Source: Zeugodacus cucurbitae
Lineage: Eukaryota; Arthropoda; Insecta; Diptera; Tephritidae
Direction of reading: 5' to 3'
Length of the DNA stretch: 64,000 nucleotides
NCBI RefSeq assembly: GCF_028554725.1
Contig: NC_071667.1
Location: forward strand, 67,309,501 to 67,373,500
Shown: positions 33,826 through 48,010 of the stretch, in pieces
Position numbering within the stretch: position 1 is the stretch's first letter
How the letters are laid out: every line of letters starts with the position of its first letter
Translations under genes and position numbers: made by a program
Notes under the pieces: model-generated
Seen by the model: the letters and a program-made list of their open reading frames with translations, nothing else
What the model was told of the DNA's origin: nothing
Databases searched by the model: none

Positions 33826-35440
33826 CGCGTCATTTAATTCTGATTTTTTTTTATAAATTTATAATTTCGACTTGAAGTAAAACTTTCAAAATTTAATACC
33901 TTTAAAGACAAACTTAAATAAACGTTTATACATTTTTATCAAGTCTCATTTCTTTCATTTTATAAACTCTTAATACATATAATACCTGTTATAGACCATA
34001 TATTTTAAGTCCAAAAAGGTATTTTTATAAAATTTCTGTTTTTTTTTATATTAAAGCATACCCCTTAATTTTTTCTAGCTAGTTCCTAGAATTTTTACCA
34101 ATTTCAGTATATTAATTTCCTCTTTCCACTAGAAAAAATATGTAATCGATGACATAACCCACACACGTATACATGTTTTTCTTCCCTGCTCTTATATTCC
34201 TTTCACACATTAGCATATTTAGTTCCTTTTAAATTTAGATTAAATTATACCGTTCAATAACAACACTCTCCTTCTAAGAAGATCACAACCTTGAACACCT
34301 TGAAATTTCTTCCAATTTCCTAAACACTTTTCCTTGAACTTTCAATGCTTCCTGCTGCCCGCACGAGCAGAACATAAGTGATTGTGAGTCAGTGTGTGTT
34401 TGTATTTGTTAGTGTTATAATCGGGTAAATGTGCTGCTCATCGCGTGCATCCTGCTGGGTTCACGCAAACGCCCAAACGTTTCTTACTACTGCCAGTACC
34501 AGTGTATTTAACCTTTCACACACGCACGCATGCAACCAAAGACAGCTCATGTGTTTATATATTTTTAAAATGTAACCAACAATTTAGAAGCCATTGAGAC
34601 TATCATTAAAACTGTTTACTAAAACGGAGAAATATCAAGTGAACAGAGAACTTAATGTGCAGTAGTGGTGGCGGTTAGCCGAAGAGCTGTTGCAATAAGA
34701 GCTGAAAGCTCGACATTTTTTTGTTTGTTTGCCATGCGTGTCGGTTAAAGAGGGGAAAATGGCTGTGTAATATGAAGATTACCGAGCAGGTGCACCAGCC
34801 AACGAGTATGAGTATATCAAATGCATGCGACGACCTTCCATTAGAGCTCACCTTCAACCAGCGGTGCATGCACTGCAGCAAGGAGGAGCATAGAGAAATA
34901 TATGTTTATGCGCATATTTACCGCTACTTGTCTGAACTGTTATTGTTATAACTGTTATTATTTTCTTAAAACACTAGCCAAGCTCACGCACACACACACA
35001 CACTGACGCACGCATATGTGTTTCCTCGTCAAATTTGCCCGACCATCCTTGCTCCAATTGCAAACCTGGCAAACCAAAGCGGATTTCCGTTTACCGTTTG
35101 CGTCTTCACGCTAACTGCAACTGACTGCGTTTCATATATACATATGTATATGTGTATGTATGTGTGTATGAAAAATGCTAAAGAAAACGCAGGTTGCTTT
35201 AACAGCCAAAGCAAGTGGCAAGTGAATTAAATTTAATGTCGAGAGGGCAATGCAGTAAAGGAAAAGCAAAGAAATTCCCACACAAGCAGCAAGTAAGCGC
35301 AGATATTAAATAAAAATAAAAAATAAAAAAACAACAAAAAACAAAGCAGAACAAAAACAGTAAGAACAAGCGCAACAATGCAAAATTTCACAAGATGCAA
35401 AATCTAAGCAACAAAAGCGAAGAGAGAGAATTTCAAGAAA
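33826..35440. other. Non-coding DNA, no gene seen
   Basis: AT-rich to 34300, then more balanced. CA run at 34989-35001. Frames at 34675-35230 overlap on both strands and none is protein-like. Confidence 0.5.
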
Positions 35441-35830
35441 AATGCCAAGCAGCAGCAACTTTGAGCGGCAAGAAAGCGCATTCAACGAAATTAGGGCAAA
35501 CATAATCTTTGTCGTGTCACAGATTTCGCTTTCCGGCGTCGACGCGCTCGACACTCTCAACCACTCAGCCACTCGACCTCCGAACTGCTGTGTTGTCGCT
35601 GTGTGTCTGTGCCGCTTAAGGTTATGCAAATGGTATGCACCTTACGGATGTGGAGGGTCGGCGATCACTTATCTGCTACGGATAAAAGTGCTGTCAAGCA
35701 GCGGACAGCGGCAGACAACGGCAGCATGTTCTGGCGCATTTGGCTGAGAGGCCAGGCCAGCTTAGCATTGGTTGTCGCTTGTATGCATTTGCATAAGAGT
35801 TTTTTGCCCCATAATTTGCTATAACCAAGG
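35441..35830. other. GC-richer segment with a tRNA-like A box on the minus strand
   Basis: On the minus strand, TGGCTGAGTGGTT (around 35559-35571) matches the tRNA A box as found in class II tRNAs (Leu/Ser). A short stem GTCGA..TCGAC (35538-35552) follows where an anticodon arm might be. No good B box (GGTTCGAATCC) is visible downstream, and no 7-bp acceptor stem pairs, so this is not a functional tRNA gene. It may be a tRNA relic, a SINE head, or chance. Confidence 0.25.
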
Positions 35831-35929
35831 GTTGACTCTTTTGTTAGGGTACTTTAACGTTCTAACGAGAGAGAAATCCACATTTAGAGTCTAACTGCGT
35901 TTCTTTTATTTAGTTGAATATTCAAACAC

Positions 35930-36560
35930 GTTTTTAATTGAGACAATTAATTTTTTAATTGAGCAGTTGAAATTTAATGCCCACATGTACTTAATTTATT
36001 TAACTAAAAATTGATATTTAATATTAATAACAAATTATTATTTTTATAACATCAAATCAATTACCAAAAATACCGGATTTTAAATGAAAAGTTAATTTAT
36101 ATAAAATATGAAAAAGAAAATCATAATTAAATTCATTAAGCTTTAAATTGAGCCATGATGTTCATTTATGCAATCAATTTAAAATCTTTCTAACCCAATT
36201 TTGTTTAACTAACAATCTATAATACAGCGAATTTGATTTGATCTTATAATTTCGCTTTATTAACACAAAAATTTTCTAAAGACACTTATACTCCTTATTG
36301 AGTCGATTAAGATTTCAATTGAGCCATCAATATTAAATTGATTGGTGACTTATGCTATATCCCCTTTTTTGAATTAATGTACATTAAATTACATATTAAT
36401 TGTGCAATTAATTTAATTGAGCACGATTAGCACATTAACTTTTAAAATCAAAAAGAAGAGTTTCCAAAAAAATTGCGTTGTTAATTGAGTCAATTAAAAT
36501 TTTAATTGAATAAAAATATTAAATCGATTACACGATTCATTAAATTAATTATGTAATTAA
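35930..36560. repeat. TTAATTGAG/CAATTAA-rich AT tract
   Basis: TTAATTG occurs about six times and CAATTAA about three times in 630 bp, often as TTAATTGAGTCAATTAA-like palindromes (35934, 36410, 36480). TAATT is a homeodomain core, so the tract could bind homeodomain proteins; it could equally be degenerate simple sequence. Confidence 0.5.
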
Positions 36561-38899
36561 GACTAATATTTGAATTAATATCTTAAAATATTCATTAATA
36601 AGATCTTTCTGCCATTTGCAGCAAACAATTTTCAAACCTCAAGACGGCGTTATCAATCCATTAAGTGTTTTGCTTACATAATGAACTCACATGCAAGTCC
36701 CGAGTCCCAATCGAATTATGTACTACCTTACTTATTTTGCTTTATCCGCTTCTTCGATGTTTTCTTACAACAAACAATAGCCTAGTTTGTTTGTTGTTGA
36801 TATAACAGCAATAAAAACAACAAAAACAACAAAGCGCATCTAAATATCTGCCTCTGCCGATTTTTCTTCTCCCTTTTATCTCTATCTTCTGCACGTTGCT
36901 GTGCAAAATCTGGGGCTAATGTGATTTTCTCACTGCTGGTCAAAAGTTTGCATTTTTGCGCTGCTCCTAAATGCTTTACTTAACTGTACTTTTTTCTTTG
37001 TTTACTACATTTTGCGCTTCGCTTTTTCTGGGTAAGAACTTTCTTTCTACGCTTTACAGATTACCGCTTTTGGCACCTTTAATGCACTTTTCTCACGCTG
37101 ACACCAATTTTTCTTCAGCGAAACAACTCAAAGCTCATCTTTGCGCTAATTTTAATCGCATTAAAGAGTTTTTAGGCAAACAAAGTGTTGAAAATTTTGT
37201 TGCATCGTGCGCTCAAATGATTTAAGGATTTAATGTAAAAATGTTTACACACTTAAACACTTTTTCTTCATAAGAATAATTTAATAAGATTTGATGCTTT
37301 TGTGGTATAAAAATTATGGATATAAGTCATTAAATTAGCTCTCTTGATATTTTTACAAATATATATATAAAAGCGATCCTATTTAAAAAAGCTTTCTTGT
37401 CACATATCAATGAAGACCTGAATTGTATAAGTACTTAGAGAAAATTAACCAAGTTTCAAAGGAATGCTCTACAAATGTTCTTAAGGCGCTTTCGCTCTCA
37501 GTAGGACATTCAGTAGTGATCAATGAAATATAAAGCTTTCGATTTTGTGTACTACAATATACATTTAAGTTGCATGACCTTCATCAGAATTCTTATATAT
37601 ATCAAATATACAATTTCAAATAAATGTTAGTTATAAACTAGTCTTAGATAAAAGGATTATATGGAAAAATATTGTCAAAAGCTCAGTCAAAATCTTTCTT
37701 TATAAATTTCACGTTTTCTATTTCAGATGTTTTTTAGGTATAAGTTTATTTTTTTTTAGATTCGGATAAAATAATACTTCACATTAAATTATTTAAAGAG
37801 AAAAGGATTAAAAATGCCAAAATTTTCCAAAAGCTCACAAAAAAGCTTTAGTAGAGCTTTTATATAAATATATGCACCCATGAATTATATTTTTATTCAT
37901 TATATTTTCTGTCAGGGAACACAAAAAAGCTCAAAAAGATGTCAATAACCACTTTTAATAACCTGAAGTGTCAGATAGCCCATTCTACACGTCTCTAAAC
38001 TATTGAATTATTTGAAAAGTTCACAGCAAGTAATGATATACGAGCACATGGCAGCAATTTCATTAAGCCAGCTAATATCAAGGCAGTGAAATAGTGAAAA
38101 ACTAGCATTTATTTAAACACTTTAAGTGAATTACACGCCAATAGGTAAGCGCCGTTATACGCACTTGAAAGCATCTAAGAATGTATGTGTATAAGAGTGC
38201 CTTACATTGCCGCTGAGCTGACCAGGCGAAGTTCTCGCATACTTCACCGCTGCAATAAGTAATTACAACTTGGGAATCTCATAAAAATTGAACAATGCTT
38301 TAAATGCCAGGCAGCTGCGGAGCGAGTGGCTGAGAGCCAACAAGTTTTCACAGTGCTTAAGCATAATACGCAAAGGCAGACACACGCACACACTAATGCA
38401 GCTGTAAAGTATGCGAATGCTGTGGGTATTTGTGTGAGTGTGTGTGTGTGAAGGCATAAAATATATGAGTGGGTGTGTATGTTCAAGGTATTGAATTTAT
38501 GCGTTAATATGGAATACTTATTGCCTACATATAAATGCTATAACCGCTGTTCTAAGTTATGCTGCTATGTGCTATGCTATGTTTTTGGGCTGCACTTTTA
38601 ATTTGTATTTACCTGGCGGCGTAGCGCGCCACTAAGCCACGGCCCATAAATTCCGACATGAAAATTAAACCGACAGAGCAATTTCAGTTGTAAATCTTAG
38701 AGCATCAATGGGTGTGGTGTTGGAGAGTGTAGTACACCCACTAACCGACAATCGAGTAACAAATAAACGTGGGCGCATACATACACAACTCTACAACTAC
38801 AATAGCTGAACGGCACTCCAATTGCCAGGGCTTGCAGGTGTGTTCATAATTTCCTACAACAGCGCACACATACACATACATACATAGGCAGCTACAAGC
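36561..38899. other. Non-coding DNA, no gene seen
   Basis: No supported feature apart from CA/TG runs near 38380-38450. A donor-like AATAG|GTAAGC is at about 38142. Confidence 0.5.
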
Positions 38900-39720
38900 A
38901 ATCCCCACAATGGAACTGAAAATATGCGCTAAGGCACTCGCAGTATCCACAACAACCAGAAATATTTGCTGTGGCATGAACAGGCACACACACACATCCC
39001 CTCAAACACAAACACAAGAAGAATGCCAGTTTGTAACTGTGTGCGCTCCATTTCATACCCAAACATACCAAACTCCAAGCGCATCCACTTGGTTGCCCCG
39101 TAATCGCACTTCATTTCGCAAAGGTTATGTTGCAGGTATGCCTTGCATGCAACATACCGTTTATGCAGCGGAAGTAATGTTGTATTACTGTTGTAACGGC
39201 TCGAGTGTTTATTTCAGTGCGCGCGCCTCCCCTCGAAGTAACAACAACAACAAAGGCCGTACCATCCAAAAGTACACAAGCTCGCCCTCGCCGCGGTGGC
39301 ACAGTAGTTAATAGCAACATGCCACACGATGCGGTGCAAAATGAAATGTGGCCGCTAAGAACTGGCAAAGCTGGCGTGTGCAACACAAAACTCGCGCCGT
39401 TATGTTGCACTGGATTAATGACAAAACGTAAATCAAAAGTCAGTTTGCAAACATGGGACGCACACACACAGCCATGCACTGTGTTACAAGCGCGCCCACA
39501 GCGCTCATCTGCTTGTTGGCAGAGTCCCTGCGGTTTGTTGGCGTTCGCGTATTTTCGCTTTGTTGTTGTTGCTTCAAATTCTAGCTCAGTTCATAAGCGG
39601 CTCAACCCGGCGCACACCGGGAAGCAACCTGCGACCCAGTCATTCCACAGCGGGACTTCAATGAGTATGCAGCGAAGCAGCGTTGTTGTTGCAGCACTGA
39701 ATGTGCGGTAAAACGTACGA
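38900..39720 (+). other. GC-richer segment with open + strand frames, gene status uncertain
   Basis: This stretch is markedly richer in G and C than its surroundings. After a splice-acceptor-like TTTATTTCAG (to 39217), one + frame stays open to a stop at 39709-39711 (about 164 codons) with a plausible but unrecognised composition, starting RAPPLEVTTTTKAVPSK. Overlapping frames on both strands are also open, which is expected in stop-poor GC-rich DNA. No domain is recognised. It could be an exon, a lncRNA exon or regulatory DNA. Confidence 0.25.
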
Positions 39721-41589
39721 TCTTTGTCTAGAAAGTATCATCATAATTCTTGACGCTGTCACAATGCCACAGCATCCATAAATGTAACAGTAAATGGAAA
39801 CAACACGCGATTCCACCGAAGCAATGTTGTAAGCTGCTGTTGAAGTAGTGCGTTTGTGTGTGTGGGATTGTGGTGTTATGAGCATGTGTTGTTGTTGTTG
39901 CATGATTATATTTTGCTCTTCGGTATGCACTCAGTTCACTTCGAGATTCACACCTTTCATTAGATTTTTGGTTTAGGAAAGACTTTCTTCTCACAGGGAT
40001 ATCTACCCCATGTATTGACCAGTTAATATACTTGAGAATTATCTGGCTGGATGAGAAAAAGAGCGAATATTGAAATCTACTTTATTCAAGCATAATATTC
40101 ACTGATCTGTGTCACAACTACTTCGCCTCACTATCTCTTCGGCGATTTCAGTCAAGCGTAACTCCAACAAGAACCTATGCCTTTATCATATGAAGCTTGC
40201 AATAAAGAAGATTCTCTCTGCTCTCTTTTCAATAGAAGACCACCACCTTTTTGCACTATTTTTCCAACATTAATTCTTTTAAAGCTCTCCGAAAGCTTCA
40301 ACGACTCAAAATAAAAACTCTTACCACGGGAAGCTTATTGACATACCTATCTACTCCAGTTAAGGGCTGCAGTTTTGAAGGACTTTAAAATTGATCGATA
40401 AGCTTTTTCAATATATTTAGCTGAATTTGTATGTTAAGAAAGTTTTATGAATAACTTCAAACATTTATTCATGGCACATGACCACTATTGTCTATCAAAA
40501 ATCGTCAAAAATATTTATCTAACGTTATGACAGATACAGATTAGAAAATACCATGTCATGGTCTCAGTTCTTATAGTCAACGCTTTATTTTATATCTAAC
40601 GGCATTCTTCTACGATTGAAGACTACATATAAGTGACTCATATACATATATGCGCTATCCCTATTTGTACCTATACCATCTATTATGCTGACCCGTCCTT
40701 TATAATTTTCCAATCTATTTTTCCATTTCTATCTACGTAAAAAATCATAACTATACGAACTTCACTCCTAGACTTTTTTGTTGTTGTACATTTCGAATTC
40801 CAAGTCATTACTAGAATCACAACTATGATTAGTGTCCCATAAGTCACCGGTCAATGTGCTCACTCACATCGCGCATTTGAATTACAGTCGAACTAAAATT
40901 CTTTGAAGAGTTTAAGCGATCAATTTGTCATATTAATTAACTGATTCAATTCCAGATACTGTATATTTTCTTTGATTAATCACCGTGGTTGATTACATTA
41001 GTAGTGGGTGAACGTTTTAGTAGTCGTTTCTCGCAGTAATAAATATTTTGAATTGTTATTTATTGATATAAGCGCTAATGGAAAGCTTGCTGAAGAAAAT
41101 TTCTTACTTCTTTTACACTTAATTATACTTGAAATCAATTCATACATATATCGTGGAAATCTAAAGAAATATATTTAGACAAAAACCATAATCGGCGTCG
41201 AATATGTTGATGTTTGGTCAGAGTGGCTAATCGTACCTCTTTGCGTAGCATTAGAGAGTAGCGATCAGAGAAATGGTGAATCGATGATGCCAGTTATAGA
41301 CTATTAAAATGTAGAATTGAGAAGAGACATTTGAATACGGTTTTCATTTTCAAAAAAAAAGTAAAATAAACCACTTATTTAATAAGATCATCATCTCTCT
41401 CGTCATCACCCTCGTCACGCTTGTATATTTGAAAAATCAAGAGTCTTCCAATATTTGTAGTTTGCGTCTTAGATGTTATGTAGGTTTAGAACTGCCTCTG
41501 GAGAACTGATGTTGATCCTTTCCATACCAGAAAACCCTTTGTAATTTGATATTACCGGTTGACGGTTTCAGAACTTAAAATTTGTGTAA
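39721..41589. other. Non-coding DNA, no gene seen
   Basis: Unique AT-rich sequence, no repeats or protein-like frames noticed. Confidence 0.5.
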
Positions 41590-42290
41590 TGGCCTAAAAA
41601 TGGTGACTTTTAGGAATTTTTATTAAAAAAATATTTTATCAATTATTTCAAAATTTTAAGAATATATTTATACATGTTTCAAGAATATACAGTGAAATTT
41701 TGTGAAATGTGAAATATGAAAAATTAAATATTTTTTTAAGTTATAGTCGATATCCAACTGCTCGGAAAAAAGGTCCTTCACTGCTGCAGTGATTTCAGCC
41801 TTTTCCGTGGATGAAATCTAAAAAAATAAAATTCTCCTTAAACTAGATAATATTGTATGTAAAATGACCTACGATAAAAAAGAAAAATTAAAAATTGACA
41901 ATATGGCGGCGTTTAAAAAAAATAGTCGAATTTTACCCAAAATTTTAGTGATTTTTGATCTGAAAAAATTCGATTTTTTGATCAGATCAAAAATCGATAG
42001 GTCATTGTACGGAGAACTATATATAGAACATGTAAAAAAAAATCGATAGTGATCGGATCATTTTTTTTTTGAGTAATCACTTCAGCAAATTAGGAAAATG
42101 CTGTTTCGAGAAAAACGCGTTTAAAGATAACATGATCGTTTTCACTGTTACCGAGCGGCTGCTCTTTAAATTGCTATAACTCAAAAACTATTTGCGACAT
42201 CGATTTGAAATTTTAATATGTTATTTTTAAAGGTGTAATCTACCGAAATATGAAACAAACAAAAAATTGTTTTTTTTTTAATTTCACACT
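41590..42290. mobile_element. Decayed member of the TTAA MITE family
   Basis: Contains CAATATGGCGGC (41899-41910) and TTTCGAGAAAAACGCGTTTA (about 42103-42122), the latter nearly identical to a segment at about 57094-57113 of the intact element at 56755. Order and spacing of the flanking phrases agree. Terminal repeats and TTAA borders are not recognisable, so the limits are approximate. Confidence 0.55.
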
Positions 42291-45200
42291 AAGTGTGTGT
42301 AAGTATTCTGCATCAATATTTTAATACAATTATATATATCTTATATTCAGTACTTCAATCCGTCATAAACATTTTGCGAAATCGTAATGAAATTTGTTTG
42401 TCTATAAGACCGTTCAATAATTTATAGCTCGTGAAAAGAAAAAAATAAAAAAATCCAAATAATTTTAGCATTGAATAGTACTTTCGAAGCCAAAAAAGTC
42501 AAATCAATCAAATTAGAATCACATATCACAAAAGTACTAAAGTAACAATAAAAGAACAAATTATATGTGCTCTTTCCAAAACTTACTTATTTGGAGATTA
42601 CAAACTCAGCGCTTTACCTGTAAAAAAGCCATAAAATGATTTCTCTGACATAACACTATAAATAGATTACGAAGCAATAACTGTAAGAAACGCTTTTAAT
42701 GTGCTTTTCAGCTGATTAAACGTGAGCTTAAACAGAAAATAAAGGACTTCAGCGAAAGTGAAACGTGGTAATAAGCTGCTACTTGCACCTACCACCACTA
42801 ACTGTATTTCATAAAAAAATCAAACAGCAGAAGAAAGTAAACTGCAAAGCGAGCGTCGCGTGGGGTGGGAGTTATAAACATAAAAGCGCTGACAGCTGCA
42901 AGTGTAGCGTCAGCTGGTTTATAGCCCCCGAAAAAAAGGCTGCTGAGTATCGCCGGATTGTTGACTGAATGATTGGCTACACATGCCGCCGCATGATTGA
43001 TACACAACGCGCTCTCTGATTTCTCAGCAGTCTTTTTGGCTTTGACTTGGCCGGGTCAGTGACGTCGCATTATTGTTTTCTACATAACTGTATTTTTATG
43101 TTTTGACTTTTCCCTTGTCGCCAGCCAGCTGACTGCCTCGAACACGTTTTGTCGCCCCCACTCACTCCCTAGCGGCATACTTTCTCTTATTGTTGCTGTT
43201 GTTGTTGTTCGCTTTATTACTTCGTCTTTAATAAAAACATAAAAATTTCAGTCGAATCTATAAAGTTGCACATTGGCAGTCCGTTACTTTGGCGTCATAA
43301 AAATTCATATTTCAGGCAGCAACAAATTCATTGCCGAACTCGAACTTGGAACTCGGAACTCGAAGAAGGTATTAAATAATGGGTCGTTAAGTGCATGAGT
43401 GGGCAGGGGCAGGGGCTGAGGCTGAGGGGCTGGGAAGCGAAATGTGTGCGCACAATGAGATAAAATTACATATATTTTAATAATAAATATTTCGCAATGA
43501 AGTGTATGCCTGTGTGGCTGTATGTGTGTTCTAGTGAAACATGTGTATGTTATTTGTATATTTCCCCCGGCATCGACCCCTGCCACCCACGTAAACAGCC
43601 TTTTGTCTCAGCGCTCATGACGAGTTTATCATAAAAACGCGACAGCGCCGCCACGGGCACAATAAAATTTCGTCCATTATGTCAAATAATAAAATATTTC
43701 CCCTCTAATATATTGCTTGTTAATTTTTGCAGTAATTTCCTTTTATATGTGTCATATCAGCAGCTTGCAGCGGCCGTTGGCTGCTCCGCCTCCTTCACGG
43801 CCTACAAACACAGGCGCAAACAAATCTCTTCCTTGCCACATACAGCATTTCCTTTGTTCTCACTGCGCTCTCTCTCTTTTTATTACGACAGTTATTTGTT
43901 CTCTAAGTGCTTATTTGTTTTTGTATAATTTTAATAGGCTTTAAAGTTAATAAAAGCAATTTGAGTGTAGGAAGCCACCCTTGAAGAGTTTATATAAAGG
44001 AGTACTCTCTAATGCAATTACATACTTTTAGGCACTCTTTACTTTAAGTTTAGGAAATGGCTGTTCTTGTTACTAATTCTCTCAACTTTAATGAGTCTTC
44101 GAATGACTGACAGTTCTAAGGACTTTTGGGATTTTAAGAAGAAATCAAAAGTGTTTAAATAATTTTAATATCATCTAATTTTAAGTATGTTCTATAGTAC
44201 CTGTTACACTAAGTACATGAATCCAGGGTCATTCGGAATAATCAACTAATATATATCTCTTCCTGTATGATCTAAAGAATCCAAGTATTAGTGTCCTGTA
44301 TTATGGGGTTCCAGTTATCGAATAGCAATTAAAAATTATCAAATTTCTTTTATAAAAGCTTTTATAGCTGACAATATTTACAAATACCCTATATATGATA
44401 TACTATGGCATAAGGTTCTTGAGGCTACATCTCATAAGTCTCCTCACAAAACAAGTATATCATTTCATCAGTTTAAATTTTTTATCGGTAAATATCTGAA
44501 CGGTAGCTTCAATCTAATGTCCTCCACTAGGAGTGAAAAAGAGACAAATATTGAGAAGATGAGAGCGAAACATCACATCATTCATTTAAAGTCAATTTCT
44601 AGGAGAGGGAGAGAGAGAAAGCAAAAGCCTAATAGAACACTTCTTAGATAGATAATAAATTTTCTCTCAAACTAAAACTTGTATTCTAAATATTGTATTT
44701 TGATTTACTATTCTAAAACCTTATGTCGTTCTATTATCTAAAAAATAGTAGATTTCTTTATATGCCATAAGTTTCAAAACAAGATATAAAAATAAGATTC
44801 TCTAGGACTCTATTTCTTGCATCTCAGCCAGATAGTAGTTTATGTTCTTAATCTTCATGTTAGTATTTCTATGAGACATAGTAGAAGAACTCTCATTTCA
44901 CTCTTGCACAAACTCCTTTGAAAGTCGGAGCCTGATCAATGAAATCATTCTAGGTAAAATAATGCAATTTGGTATATTATATTCTTTTGGAGAAACGTTT
45001 TTTTTTTCGTTGGAGAGAAATGTTATCTAGACTATAATCAATAATCACGATCATTCTGATTAAAAGTGTTTTGTTTATTCTGACAAGAGCTCCCTGAAAA
45101 ATTTAACCATATATTCATGAGCGAGTTATAAAGGAAATTGAAGTATACAATTAGGCGATTGTTATATTTACTTTATCTAAACGCGTTTGCTTTCCTTGAT

Positions 45201-47759
45201 AAAAGTGCTGCCTCTTTATATTTCAATATTATACACATGCTGCATTACCTCTTTGAATATATTCCATTTTTCACATGATAAAAGAACAAAAAAATGTCAC
45301 CCTATTATGCTGGTCAACTCACACTCACAATTTGACGAGTACAGGGCAGAATAAATGCAAAATGTTTTTGAGAAGAGAAAACGCTATAAGTCATACGCCC
45401 TTTGAGCTATGTTTAGAACTACGGGAGTTTTACTTGTGCAAAATCTTAAAATTTTAACAGACTAGTTTACTATTGAGGGTATTAATACTTTTTTTATCAT
45501 ATCCCTATTAAAAAAAAAAAAATAAATTTATCCCTTCCAATCAAAAATTTCCACATTTATTTTTAACACTCAATTTAATATACTAAAATACACAAGATTA
45601 TAAATTTTCCCTCGTCAGCGCAGTGAATTAAAGCCGTCTCAGCATAAAGCACACACTCAGTTTGTTGCTGTACGATGAAAGGTAAAAATGAAACGAAAAT
45701 GATGATGAAGCAAACCGAAAATTCAGTAACCCACCGAAACTGCAATGAAAATCCACTTAAAGCACGCTCACATACACCGCCATAAAAGTACGCTAATTAC
45801 CAATTTTCTCTGGCCGCACAAGCACAAGCACAGGCAACACAGCTTAGTGTACACTAATTGTTATTGTTGTTGTGCGAACTGCGCTTACGCAATATAACAT
45901 TTCCTGAACACAGCGCTATAAAGTGTATGCGCCGCACCGCAATCGCACAAATGTTGGACGAGGCGACGTTGAGGTGTAATGATGTAAATGAGTGGAAATG
46001 AGCTTTTGTTTTGTTGTTGCTGGTAGGCGCTGTTCTCATAAAAATACAATCAAAACATTTCGACTGCATTTTCGCAAGCCATTTGGTGTTGACTTCGCTT
46101 GCTTGCTTGCTTGTTGTCGTCAGCGTCCATGCTACGTGTCAGTTTCATAGCCTACCTTAAGGCGTTTTATATTACTTCTGGTTTTTGCTGTTGTTTTTTT
46201 CGTTTTTTTGTTTGGTGTTCCTGACCATTTTCATGTTTCCGAAACAAATATTTTTATGACCCAAACATATACTACTACATTTCTATCGTTGTTGTTATTT
46301 TTATTACATTTTTCCTGGTCGCTGCTCCAACGCACTTCTTCATTACCACTCCACTGGATTAACGTTTATTTTAATGAGTTTGCATTGCTGCTCACTCCAC
46401 CACTGTAGACCTATTTTTATGTTGTATTTTATTGTTGTTGTTGTTTTTTTTGCATTTAACGGCTATTTAGCTAACCCCTAAACGACAAGAAGCGCTGCAA
46501 TATTACTTTGCGGTGCCCCACCAAAGGCATAATGACGCTTAGACTCGCTTCGAATTTTTCAACCTTGAGCAAATTGATGGAGTTTGCGGTCAACACCTTT
46601 CATTCACCGTTTGGTTATTTGCAAGCAATCACTGTGTAGGTGGACCGTAATTAATTAGTATTTTTCAGAAGTATATAAAAGTGGTTTGCGTACTTCGAGG
46701 AAATATTTTTGAATTTTATTTTTAAGGGATTTTTTTCTTTTCCCAGAAACCCTGACTTTATGGGTAGTAAAATGTTGCTTCATTATTATATTATAAAATT
46801 GTTTTTTATGGGTTTAAATTAAAATAAAGCTGAGTTCCGTTAAAGTACTGGATGTGTAGGATATCTAACAGAGACCTACCATATTACCTTAAAATACATA
46901 CTCAGTGTGAAATGATATTGGTCGCTTAGTAAAATTGTTTAGTGTTTTTAATGCCCATGTCTCGCCTATTGAACCACATATGCCACCCTAACCCACACCA
47001 TCATTAATATTAAATGAGCAGTCGTTTAGGGACAGTCCACTTAATTGCTATCTAAGCGCTCATACAATCAATAATAAACCATTAAGTGACGAAGTTGATT
47101 GTCGCAAAAGACTTCATCAGCAAAATCAACTGCATTGAGTGCACACAACACACTACAACACTACAAACAATACTTTGAATACTCCACTTCGCTCCATCGA
47201 CTCCATTGCCTCTATCCAAAGTCAAAGCCAAAGTCCATTTACTCCATTCGAATATCGAAAATTAAATATGCTCTTAGTTTATGTGGATAACTGCTAAATA
47301 CCACTAAATACCCGAATGAAAGACACTTGTTAGACTCTGACATGTCTAGTCACAATCAGTAGCGCTCTAATTCACCAGCTGCTCTCAGTCTCACCATTAA
47401 AAGCTAATAAATGCACTAAAGTGACTTTGTTAAGTTGCAACAACACACACACACAAACAATATTATGTAGCTCCATGATAGATATAAAGTTTTCATGTTA
47501 ATAACCAATCTAATGCTAATAGTACGATTATGCACGCATACATTGACAACAACAACATATACACATATGTACATATGTTTGTATGAGGTTAGTAACGGTT
47601 TAGATATTCGTAACAAGGAGCAAGTAGTCCAAGGTATTTTTGAACTTGTAAGCGGAAGTAATGTGGTATAGAGTAGGCACATATAAAGAGTTTTGGAAAA
47701 TTTATAATTACTTTCGAAAGTAATTTCCTGATAAATTGCCCCAAAGGTAGTTTAAAACT
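42291..47759. other. Non-coding DNA, no gene seen
   Basis: The parts 42750-43330, 43570-43870 and 46480-46660 are more complex and GC-richer than the rest and are candidates for regulatory DNA. Runt-like TGCGGT words occur twice near 46511 and 46586. None of the short frames is protein-like. Confidence 0.45.
43401..43434 (+). other. G-rich tract with quadruplex potential
   Basis: Five runs of three or four G are separated by short spacers (GGGCAGGGGCAGGGG, a 10-nt spacer, then GGGGCTGGG). This matches a relaxed G-quadruplex pattern and is isolated in an AT-rich setting. Confidence 0.6.
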
Positions 47760-48010
47760 GTTACCTCCCTCAGGGATGTAGATAATTCTTTATAAATTTT
47801 GCGGTCACTTATATTTGAAATTACTATAAGTAAGATAACTATCCAAAAAGAATGGTGGGAATGCAAATTTTATTCATTTTATTTAAAAAATTTGTTATGT
47901 GCGTGGTACCGCTCACTTTTAAGTAAAATGTGATGTCTCAAAAAGTACGAGACCGATTTTTATCGAATTAATTTGACAATATTATGATTACCTTTACTCG
48001 TTCCCACTTC
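47760..48010 (+). mobile_element. Short Helentron-like repeat fragment
   Basis: GTGCGTGGTACCGCTCACTT, followed by TCTCAAAAAGTACGAGACCG and a GATTTTTATCGAATT phrase, parallels the GGGCGTGGC..CGCCCACTT..CTC..GA.CGATTT.GATGAAATT order found in the element at 18291-19219. Both ends are lost. Confidence 0.5.

Noticed and set aside
42601..42630. Minus-strand ACAG|GTAAAG resembling another recursive splice site
   Set aside because: The pyrimidine tract is short and broken, and the donor half is not a full GTAAGT consensus.
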